Assembly: GCA_903927685.1 (NCBI GenBank)
Contig: CAIYOB010001645.1
Location: forward strand, 1-6,188
Direction: 5' to 3'
Source of the DNA: an uncultured Planctomycetaceae bacterium
Lineage (GTDB): Bacteria; Planctomycetota; Planctomycetia; Pirellulales; Pirellulaceae
Length of the DNA stretch: 6,188 nt
The position numbers and the translations under genes were made by a program. Below the pieces are notes generated by a model that was not told where the DNA came from, searched no databases, and worked only from the letters and a program-made list of their open reading frames with translations. This document shows positions 1 to 5,333 of this stretch, in pieces. Numbering within the stretch: position 1 is the first letter of the stretch; each line of letters starts with the position of its first letter.

Positions 1-866
1 CGCGAAGGTCCCCGGCCGGCGGGGCCCGAGCCGCGGCGGGACACCACAGCCCACAGTGCCGCAGGATCTTCTCGATCACGTCCCCCGACCATCGCTGCGC
101 TCTGGTGCCCGCGGCTTGCGGAACGCGACGACCTTCATCTGGCCGCCGCACTCAGGACAGGCCAGTGGGTCGATCTCGTACAGCCGCTTGATGAGCATGG
201 CCCAGGTTTGGCTTGAACGACCGCAGGCGGAGCCGGTCCGACGTCGCCGCTCGACGACGCGACCACCGGTTCCACCGTGGCGGCTGCCGCTTCCGCGGCC
301 TCGGCGGCCTTGCGGCGCATTCCCCGGGCCTTGTTCGAGCTTCTTGCCAGGCGGCCTGCAACCGCTCCAGGTTCAGTTCGGGCAGTTCCAGGAACTCACC
401 GTCCGGGGTAAACTCGCCGCCGACCCGGAGTACCGGGTGCCCCGACCAGCGCGTGGATGTGCGGGTGCCAGTGCCGCAGTTCGCCGCGACCCGCGAGCGG
501 GTACCCCGGTGGATCGCGGCCACCATACCGGGCACGACGTCGTCGCGGTCCCGCAGGCGTCGGACTTCGGCCTGGATACAGTCCCAGACGCACGTGCAGA
601 GCTTGCCCAGCAGTTGGCGGTCGAAGCGGGTGTGCAGCCGCAGACGCTTGGGGATGGTCAGCACGACTTGCCGGTGGGCCCGAGGAGACGGGCGCACAGA
701 CCTCCTCGGCCACGTGAATCGAGGTCAGCAGGACGCGTTTCTGGTGGCAGGAGGGGCAGGTGCAGCGCTGCTTGCAGGAGAAGGCCACGAACATCTCGTG
801 GTGGCAGTCGGGGCAGCGGACGCGGGCGAAGCCTTCGTGCAGGTCGCCGCACTTCAGAAAGGCCTT
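1..866 (-). pseudogene. Decayed IS91-family (HUH, Y2-type) transposase, cut by the left window edge
   Basis: Remnant of a rolling-circle transposase whose parts are spread over all three minus-strand frames. In order from 866 downwards: the N-terminal zinc-binding domain (about 866-687; Cys pairs in RCPDCHHE, AFSC and CTCPSCHQKR), then a frame change near 680; the start of the catalytic domain (HRQVVLTIPKRL, about 676-503), then another frame change; the HUH motif HWHPHIHALV (about 471-444); and again another frame (GGEFTPDGEFLELPEL to about 340). Next comes a jump to SNKARGMRRKAAEA (about 340-318), skipping the family region with the catalytic tyrosine motif. The C-terminal zinc ribbon follows (LYEIDPLACPECGGQMKVV, about 175-115), then the end motif VIEKILRHCGLW after another frame change (about 78-40). 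The family's usual N-terminal segment before KAFLKCGD is missing at 866. The element is therefore inactive: at least four frame changes, one internal deletion and one truncated end. Motif order supports the family firmly; the exact frameshift points are approximate. Confidence 0.88.
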
Positions 867-867
867 C

Positions 868-993
868 AATGGGGACAAGTGCCTGAGCCTGGACGAATTC
901 AAGGCGGGCCAGAAATCGCCCGTGAAGCCGGCAAAGAAGGCCGCCGGAAAGACGTTCCAGCCGAAGCAAGTCGAGTCGGCCGTGAAGGAATAG
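868..993 (+). pseudogene. C-terminal stub of an EF-hand calcium-binding protein
   Basis: This frame reads NGDKCLSLDEFKAGQ followed by a Lys/Pro/Ala-rich tail ending in QVESAVKE and TAG (991-993). NGDKCLSLDEF matches loop positions 3-13 of an EF-hand (N at 3, G at 4, D at 5, L at 8, D at 11, invariant E at 12, then F). Loop position 1 and the entering helix are missing. The bases just before 868 belong instead to the IS91 transposase read on the other strand (KAFLKCGD), so the coding sequence is cut in the middle of the calcium loop. Proteins with repeated EF-hands and basic tails are common in Planctomycetota, often secreted. I infer the remains of such a gene cut by the mobile element or a later rearrangement. 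The match is short, so chance similarity cannot be ruled out. Confidence 0.5.
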
Positions 994-1169
994 GCCGGGC
1001 CATCGGAGCGTTGGCGGTCGCTGCTGGAACTCGGCAACCTGTTCCTGAACTTCGACGACTGGCAGCAGCGGTACGGCCAGCGTCTGGAATCTGCGGGTGC
1101 ACTCCTGGTCCGCCGATTGGTCGGACTCGCGAAGCCGATGTGCCCCCCGCCCGAACCTGTGCTGCTCGG
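994..1169 (+). other. Unassigned stretch between two transposon relics
   Basis: I recognise no family here. The plus frame that continues after the EF-hand stop stays open to a stop at 1330-1332. From about 1009 to 1130 it reads like plausible protein (RWRSLLELGNLFLNFDDWQQ near the start, later LVRRLVGLAKP). It has no start codon with a ribosome site, and its later part runs antisense to the RAYT-like fragment. It could be a third gene stub or non-coding DNA with biased composition. Minus-strand frames give only low-complexity Ser/Arg-rich readings. Confidence 0.25.
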
Positions 1170-1484
1170 TTTGTACCGGCCTTCTCAAAACAGCGCCGTG
1201 CAGTCGCCTTCCCAATTGGCCCGCCGAGCAATCGGCTCGGCGGGACAGCGCATCAGCCAAAAGACGCTGGACAGCCGCTGCCGACGCTCTGCGAGCGTCT
1301 CGGCATTCGCCAGCAGCGTGGCCAATTCGTGAGCGGCCAGTTCCGCCGGCTTGCCGTCGTCGGTCTTGCGTCCTGGAAACAGATTCCACCCACGGCGAGC
1401 CACCTCCTCGTCGCCCCACTGTCCCGCGATACAAGCGATCCACAGGCGGCAACTCGGCTGGGCATCGGGTATGATCACGGGCAC
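1170..1484 (-). pseudogene. Fragment of a RAYT/IS200-like transposase
   Basis: The minus frame reads GQWGDEEVARRGWNLFPG, then KPAELAAHELATLLANAE, LSSVFWLMRCPAEPIARRAN and DCTALF before TGA (1187-1185). I recognise this order of motifs from large REP-associated tyrosine (IS200-like, Y1) transposases abundant in Planctomycetota, where the last block normally continues as RFWEGRFK. Here the tryptophan codon of that motif is TGA and the frame goes on as EGRYK (1184-1170), so a single nonsense change cut it. After about 1170 similarity fades. The N-terminal HUH domain and catalytic tyrosine are also absent: residues before GQWGDEE (about 1425-1484) do not resemble the family, and the GTG at 1484 is only the first usable codon. 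It is a central fragment without activity, lying divergently from the Rpn gene. Family assignment is from memory of motifs. Confidence 0.65.
1470..1475 (+). promoter_or_regulatory. Candidate -10 element (TATGAT) for the Rpn-family gene
   Basis: TATGAT differs from the sigma70 -10 consensus at one base. It lies 57 bases before the preferred ATG, which would give a 5' leader of about 50 bases. No good -35 hexamer is visible 16-18 bases upstream (the bases there are GC-rich), and it lies over the end of the RAYT fragment. Weak candidate. Confidence 0.25.
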
Positions 1485-1531
1485 CCAAGCGACGCGCCGA
1501 GATCACGTTCACCGACGGAGGGGAGATGCCC

Positions 1532-2461
1532 ATGATCGAGGACCAACACCAACCGTACGACAAGAGCAGCAAATGGCTGATCCAGCATCACGGGGACTCG
1601 ATGCTGCGGCTGGCCAAGGTCGAAAAGATCGAAGCCTGGCGGCCCGTGCAGGCCGAAGTGGTGCAGCCACGCCAATTGCCGGACGGGCTGTTGGAGGTCC
1701 GCCTGCGGGGCGAACCCCGGGACGATCTATTCCTGCTCGAAGTGGCCACCTACCCGGAACGCCGCGTGGGAAAGCAACTGACGGGCGACCTGATGCTGGT
1801 GTACCTGGATCGCGGCGAGTTGCCGGAGGCGGTGACGTTGGTGCTGCGGCCCAAAGGCAAGTACCGGATTCCCCGCAGCCGCAATCTGCGCAGCCGCCAC
1901 GGGCTGTCGTCGTGTCGTCTGAAGTGGCGCGTAGTGGAGTTGTGGACGGTTCCTGCGGAGGACTTGCTGCGGGCCCAGGACGTCGGCTTGATTCCGTGGG
2001 TGCCGTTGACCGATTTTCCTGACCCGCCGGAGACGATGATGCAGCGCTGCCGGGAGGCCATCGAACAGCATGCTCCACCCGGCGAGAAAGCCAATTTGTT
2101 GGCCGTGACTCAAGTGCTGACGCATTTGCGGTATAATGATGCGGGATTGCTGACGATTTTGGGAGGTAGAAAAGTCATGCTCGAATCGCCGTTAATTGAC
2201 GAACTTGTGATGGAAAAATATGGGGAACTGCTCACCGAGAAGACTCGCGAGGCGGCTCGCGAGGCGACTCGCGAAACGGCTTGCGAGACGGCGCACCAGG
2301 ATATTGTGACGGTCCTCGAAGCTCGGTTTGGCGACGTTCCGCGAGATTTGGCCGAAGAAATCGAGTTGGTTGTCGACGGGAAACAACTGAAGGGCCTCGT
2401 GCGAACGGCCGTTGCGTGCCCCGATTTGGACACATTTCGCAACGCGATATCGCGAAGCTGA
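1532..2461 (+). CDS. Rpn-family PD-(D/E)XK nuclease (recombination-promoting nuclease / putative transposase)
   Basis: Cytoplasmic protein of the Rpn/YhgA-like group. Members are DNA endonucleases, toxic when unrestrained, linked to recombination and phage defence. The start at 1532 is preferred over the in-frame ATG at 1526: GGAGGGG at 1517-1523 is 8 bases from the former but only 2 from the latter. Of 309 residues, 1-20 hold the family's YDKSSKWLIQHHGD opening. The nuclease core follows, with probable catalytic acids D51 (LPDGLLEV) and E70 in LFLLEVATYPE; alanine replaces the usual Gln/Lys two residues after E70. Residues about 120-200 carry conserved blocks (VVELWTVPAEDLL, GLIPWVPL, ANLLAVTQVLTHLRYND). 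Residues 238-253 are a four-unit repeat (TREA, AREA, TRET, ACET), likely an alpha-helical linker. A C-terminal domain (VLEARFGDVPRDL to DLDTFRNAIS) ends the protein. The frame is intact. From about 2120 to 2240 the gene is markedly AT-rich compared with the rest. It stands alone, beside transposon relics. Family confident; activity inferred. Confidence 0.85.
   Translation: MIEDQHQPYDKSSKWLIQHHGDSMLRLAKVEKIEAWRPVQAEVVQPRQLPDGLLEVRLRGEPRDDLFLLEVATYPERRVGKQLTGDLMLVYLDRGELPEAVTLVLRPKGKYRIPRSRNLRSRHGLSSCRLKWRVVELWTVPAEDLLRAQDVGLIPWVPLTDFPDPPETMMQRCREAIEQHAPPGEKANLLAVTQVLTHLRYNDAGLLTILGGRKVMLESPLIDELVMEKYGELLTEKTREAAREATRETACETAHQDIVTVLEARFGDVPRDLAEEIELVVDGKQLKGLVRTAVACPDLDTFRNAISRS
2132..2179 (+). 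promoter_or_regulatory. Intragenic start signal inside the Rpn gene: -10, Shine-Dalgarno and in-frame ATG
   Basis: Inside the nuclease gene a perfect TATAAT lies at 2132-2137 and GGGAGG at 2161-2166. Ten bases after that is an ATG (2177-2179) in frame with the long protein. Translation from it would give 94 residues (2177-2461, starting MLESPLIDELVMEKYGE) holding the repeat linker and C-terminal domain without the nuclease. The surrounding DNA is unusually AT-rich for this gene (about 42% GC over 2161-2220). No convincing -35 is visible. In E. coli, rpn genes encode short C-terminal proteins from internal starts that neutralise the full-length toxin, and this layout is consistent with that. 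Expression here is inference. Confidence 0.4.
2243..2290 (+). repeat. 12-bp tandem repeat, four units, in the Rpn linker
   Basis: Four consecutive 12-base units occur: ACTCGCGAGGCG, GCTCGCGAGGCG, ACTCGCGAAACG and GCTTGCGAGACG. They encode TREA, AREA, TRET and ACET. Each unit is a multiple of three, so copy-number change would alter linker length by four residues without breaking the frame. The first three units contain the palindrome TCGCGA. Confidence 0.85.
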
Positions 2462-2506
2462 CCGGCCGGCCGGCGTTGATCCGCTGATGGGCCCGCTGGT
2501 CGGTCA
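2459..2506 (+). terminator. Possible hairpin beginning at the Rpn stop codon
   Basis: TGACCGGCC (2459-2467, containing the stop codon) can pair with GGTCGGTCA (2498-2506) over nine positions with one G-U wobble. The loop is 30 bases. No T-run follows, so it is not a standard intrinsic terminator. It may simply reflect GC-rich sequence. Confidence 0.2.
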
Positions 2507-2984
2507 GACGTCGTGAACCGTGCCACACTGGGCAATGCCGCGCCCGTCACACCCGACACGGGATGCCTCGATCCGGGTGTGGCTTGGCCCACTGGTTGGC
2601 TGTGGCCAGCCGCGAGCGACGCGAATCGCAAGGATGGGGCCTAGCCGAACTCGCCCGCCCGTGTCAATGGCTGCTCAAGCGGCGGTGGATGATGACGGCG
2701 ATCGGGCGACCCTCCGTGTTGACCAATTACGCGACCTTGCCGATCGCCTGGCACGGGACCTGATCGCATCGCCCCGAAGCCGGGCCGACGTTTCCGAGTC
2801 CGTTTCGCGGCGACGACCAGACCCAATGAACCGTCGAAATCTGGGGATTGAAGCCCTCCCTCCGTCATCGCGGAAGGCATCGAGACACGAACAACGGTTC
2901 CTGGAACCTTTTTAGGGTCGGCTCCCACGGATATCCCTCGCCCGCGAAGGAATTCAAGCAATGTGGGTGGCTTCGCGGTCGCTC
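2507..2984. other. Intergenic region with no supportable gene
   Basis: The stretch between the Rpn gene and the radical SAM promoter contains open frames of up to about 148 codons on both strands. None has a ribosome site and recognisable motifs together. The readings are Arg/Pro-rich, as expected from GC-rich non-coding DNA. I see no RNA gene, riboswitch or array. The only structures noticed are an 8-bp inverted repeat at 2548-2581 and a small GGCTG/CAGCC hairpin near 2600-2615. I found no convincing short precursor peptide for the downstream radical SAM enzyme. Confidence 0.6.
2548..2581. repeat. 8-bp inverted repeat (CACACCCG / CGGGTGTG)
   Basis: CACACCCG at 2548-2555 and its exact reverse complement at 2574-2581 are separated by 18 bases. 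It could be a transcript hairpin, a regulator site or a REP-like element. One copy only is seen in the window, and no T-run follows. Confidence 0.4.
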
Positions 2985-3014
2985 TTGACGACCGCTGCCG
3001 TCCGGCCATAGAAT
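2985..3014 (+). promoter_or_regulatory. Sigma70-like promoter of the radical SAM gene
   Basis: TTGACG (2985-2990, five of six matches to the -35 consensus) and TAGAAT (3009-3014, five of six to the -10) are separated by 18 bases. Transcription would begin near 3021, just before GGAGGAG at 3028-3034 and the ATG at 3039. This very short leader leaves no room for a riboswitch and suggests simple constitutive expression. Confidence 0.6.
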
Positions 3015-3038
3015 CCCTGCCACGCATGGAGGAGAAGT

Positions 3039-4451
3039 ATGGTTTCAGTTGCCTTTCTGAATGTCCCCTCGGGAACCCGGCATCCACTTACCGTCTATCC
3101 GCCAATCGGAATCCTCTCGATGGGGGCGGGACTTCGCGCGGCCGGCCATGCGGTGCAATTCGTCGATGCCGATGTTCTCGGGCTTTCCCCGGAGGCCGCA
3201 TGTAAGGCGGTGACGCAGCAGCCGGACCTCATCGGCCTGACGCTCAACATTGCCCAAGCGGCCGTGGCCGCGAGCTACCTGGAAACCCTCCGGCGGGCTT
3301 TCCCTCGGGCCTATCTCGTGGCGGGCGGGCCGCTCGTCAGCGGCGTTGGAGAGCGGATTCTGGACGACTTTCCGCTGCTGGATTTTGCGGTCCTTCAGGA
3401 AGGAGAACGGGCGATTCTCGATCTGGCCGAGCTGGCAACAGGAAGCCGGACCCCCCGGGAAGTGCGCAACCTGATTTGGCGCGGACCGCACGGGCCGGTG
3501 ACGAACGGCGTGGAACGTATCCCGGACCTGGATGCCCTGCCGCTTCCCGATTATTCGCTCGTCGCGCCGTTCCTGCACCGCTACAGCGCTCCCGAACCGT
3601 CGATTGCCGCCCCCTCGCTGGCCATCATGTGCACTCGGGGCTGCCCGTTTGAGTGCGCCTTTTGCTCAAGTCCCGGGACCTGGGGACGACGAATGACCTT
3701 TCGCTCCGTCCCTTCAATTATCGAGGAAATCGTGTACCTTCGCGAGCGGTTCGGCGTCCGCGAGATCTTCTTTCAGGACGACACTCTGAACGCCCGTCCG
3801 GCTTGGTTCTTCCAACTCACCGACGCCATCCGGGAGAGGAATCTGCACAAGCAGATTCTCTTTCGGGCGCCGTTTCGCGTGAATCAGGCCATCGTCACCG
3901 AGGAACTTCTTCGCCGCGCCCGCGAAGCCGGGTTCTGGCTGATCTTCTACGGCGTCGAGAGCGGCAACCAGGCGATGCTCGACCGGATGGGAAAAGGCGT
4001 GGCCGTGGCGGACATCGAACGGGCGTTCGCGTTGACCAGCCAAGCCGGGCTGTGCTCCTTCGCCTCGTTCATGGTCGGCAACGAGGGCGAAACGGAAGCG
4101 ACCTTTCGGGACTCGCTGGCCCTGCTGCACAGAATCCAGCCCGATTTTGGCGGCTTTGCCGCAGCCGCGCCCTTCCCGGGAAGCCGTCTCGAATCACACG
4201 CTCGCGCCGCAGGCCATGTGCTGGAACCAGACTACCGAAAATACCGTTGGGGAGATGCCATCCTGCGCACCGAAGCGTTGTCCGCCGCCGACATCGTCCG
4301 GCTCGCACACCAGGGAAATCAGGTGTTCTCCGAAATCACCCGTTCGTTGCAGGGGCGGCACGCACAGTTCAAACGGCGACGGAAGCGGCCGGCAAAATGG
4401 CGGACGGTTCTCCACGACATCGCCGGTTGCTTCCGGCGTAAGGCGGCTTAA
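3039..4451 (+). CDS. B12-binding-type radical SAM protein (class B-like architecture)
   Basis: A 470-residue enzyme of the radical SAM superfamily. A 4Fe-4S cluster is held by CxxxCxxC and cleaves S-adenosylmethionine to start radical chemistry, often methylation or ring rearrangement. Residues 1-140 form a cobalamin-binding-like Rossmann domain (VAFLNVP start, PPIGILSMGAGLRAAGH, LVAGGPLVS at 93-101, then VLQEGERAI). DxHxxG, the lower-ligand histidine motif of classical B12 proteins, is absent, as in many class B enzymes. The radical SAM core starts near 190: CTRGCPFECAFC gives cluster cysteines 202, 206 and 209, with an extra C198. FFQDDTLN (245-251) and GVESGN (305-310) are further typical core motifs. 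The C terminus is basic (FKRRRKRPAKW). Start: GGAGGAG lies 4 bases before ATG, and the frame is uninterrupted. It is a single gene with its own promoter; neither neighbour suggests a substrate. Superfamily is certain, reaction unknown; lipid, pigment or peptide methylation are possibilities. Confidence 0.93.
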   Translation: MVSVAFLNVPSGTRHPLTVYPPIGILSMGAGLRAAGHAVQFVDADVLGLSPEAACKAVTQQPDLIGLTLNIAQAAVAASYLETLRRAFPRAYLVAGGPLVSGVGERILDDFPLLDFAVLQEGERAILDLAELATGSRTPREVRNLIWRGPHGPVTNGVERIPDLDALPLPDYSLVAPFLHRYSAPEPSIAAPSLAIMCTRGCPFECAFCSSPGTWGRRMTFRSVPSIIEEIVYLRERFGVREIFFQDDTLNARPAWFFQLTDAIRERNLHKQILFRAPFRVNQAIVTEELLRRAREAGFWLIFYGVESGNQAMLDRMGKGVAVADIERAFALTSQAGLCSFASFMVGNEGETEATFRDSLALLHRIQPDFGGFAAAAPFPGSRLESHARAAGHVLEPDYRKYRWGDAILRTEALSAADIVRLAHQGNQVFSEITRSLQGRHAQFKRRRKRPAKWRTVLHDIAGCFRRKAA

Positions 4452-4561
4452 GTCGGCGGTGGTGAAAACGCCCGGGAGGCGGACCCGCCGTGGGTCGGTC
4501 CCCGGCGGCCGGCGTCACAAGGGCACCGTTTCCTCATCCTCCCACGGATTGCCGTCCGGAT

Positions 4562-4846
4562 AGGTATCCGCGGTACTTTCGCGCCATGGCGCTGCGGCTG
4601 GAGAAGATTGCCGGTGCCGGCTGGCAGCGGGACGGGCGGATCTATGACGAGTTGGAGCCGTTCCGGGACGCCTACCGCGCGCGAGTTGCCGATCACGAGC
4701 GCCGCGGAATCTTCGACCCGGCGTTGGCCGAGTTCCGTTGGCTGCTGGAAGAGTTCCGCGTCTTGCTGTTCGCCCAGGAGCTGGGGACTGTCGTTCCCGT
4801 CTCGGCCAAACGGCTGGAGAAACATTGGGCGAATGTGATGATTTGA
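4562..4846 (+). pseudogene. hrpA: C-terminal remnant of ATP-dependent RNA helicase HrpA
   Basis: The frame ending at 4846 matches the extreme C terminus (DUF3418 end) of the DEAH-box helicase HrpA, normally about 1300 residues. Visible blocks are YPRYFRAMALRLEKIAG, a charged middle, then FDPALAEFRWLLEEFRVLLF, AQELGTVVPVSAKRLEKHW and a natural stop. Only about 94 residues remain. The helicase domains with Walker A, DEAH and the OB-fold region are gone, and the 110 bases upstream of 4562 do not look like HrpA. An ATG at 4586 exists without a ribosome site, so expression is doubtful. The retained residues are well conserved, which suggests fairly recent truncation. I infer loss by deletion or by replacement of the upstream part with the radical SAM segment. 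Family match is strong although short. Confidence 0.75.
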
Positions 4847-4864
4847 GGTGGCGGCAGGGGTGTC

Positions 4865-4906
4865 GCCGGGGCGAGCGGGATCGGAGTCCGGCGTGGGGCC
4901 CCCGGC
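4865..4906. terminator. Possible hairpin between converging hrpA remnant and vapC
   Basis: GCCGGGG (4865-4871) and CCCCGGC (4900-4906) are perfect inverted arms around a 28-base loop that may fold further. It sits between two genes that converge, where a shared terminator would be useful. No T-run on either side. Weak. Confidence 0.25.
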
Positions 4907-4910
4907 ACGG

Positions 4911-5333
4911 CTAAGCCGCCCAGTTCTCGACCTGCAGTCCGGGGATCGACCGGAAGTGTCGCAGGTTTCGAGTCACCAGCGTCGCTTGGCGTGATACCGC
5001 GATACTCGCAATCAGCAGGTCTGCACGGCCGATCTTGCGCAGCGACTTGATCTGTCGAAACCTGTCGAACTGCTTTGCGGCAGGGCCATCGACGTTCGCC
5101 ACGGGCAAGTCCGCCAGGAACCACTCGCTTTCGGTCAACCAATGCTGGGCCCGTTGCCACTGCTCCCCGTCGGCGGCTTTCAGCAGAAACTCGAATCGCG
5201 CCAGCAGGATTTCAGCCCGCGTGATCACCGTGGTACCAACCACTTCCGGAGGCTGGACTTGGCGGATCCGCGCGGTCACGCGGGGATCACCTTCGTGAAA
5301 GAGAGACCTCGTATTCGTGTCAAGCAGAATCAT
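4911..5333 (-). CDS. vapC: VapC-like PIN-domain toxin (probable RNase)
   Basis: A 140-residue PIN-domain protein, the usual size for VapC toxins, which are Mg2+-dependent endoribonucleases that cut tRNA, rRNA or mRNA until held by their antitoxin. Visible acidic pocket: D5 in MILLDTN, E41 in TRAEILLA, D105 in GRADLLIAS. Near the C terminus TLVTRNLRHFRSIPGL has N123 where some PIN proteins carry a fourth acid; this Asn version is common in VapC. The ATG (5333-5331) overlaps the stop of the upstream antitoxin gene as ATGA, so the two are probably translationally coupled. There is no strong ribosome site of its own (only weak GAG-type matches in the antitoxin's end). The protein is full length and all three key acids are present, so it is likely functional. 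The target cannot be told from sequence. Confidence 0.87.
   Translation of the reverse strand: MILLDTNTRSLFHEGDPRVTARIRQVQPPEVVGTTVITRAEILLARFEFLLKAADGEQWQRAQHWLTESEWFLADLPVANVDGPAAKQFDRFRQIKSLRKIGRADLLIASIAVSRQATLVTRNLRHFRSIPGLQVENWAA

Noticed and set aside
56..886. 276-codon plus-strand open frame
   Set aside because: Antisense to the IS91 relic, Arg-rich, no motifs, no ribosome site.
213..1535. 440-codon open frame on the plus strand, the longest in the left part
   Set aside because: It runs antisense to both transposase relics, shows Arg/Ala/Gly-rich composition with no family motif, and spans at least three unrelated fragments. It is open because of high GC.
658..1572. 304-codon minus-strand open frame
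   Set aside because: It is out of frame with the recognisable zinc-binding and RAYT-like motifs, which lie in other minus frames; low-complexity Arg/Leu content.
2443..2454. 12-bp perfect palindrome CGCGATATCGCG
   Set aside because: It lies within the last codons of the Rpn gene and is explained by CG-rich codons; no second copy or spacing that would suggest an operator.
2520..3087. 131-codon plus and 148-codon minus open frames between the Rpn and radical SAM genes
   Set aside because: They overlap each other, have no ribosome site or recognisable domain, and the minus one runs through the promoter and start of the radical SAM gene.
3653..4441. 262-codon plus-strand frame inside the radical SAM gene
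   Set aside because: Out-of-frame shadow with extreme Arg content; the radical SAM frame has clear motifs across the same DNA.
4482..4496. GACCC-GCCGT-GGGTC hairpin after the radical SAM gene
   Set aside because: Only a 5-bp stem with no T-run; too weak to call a terminator in GC-rich DNA.
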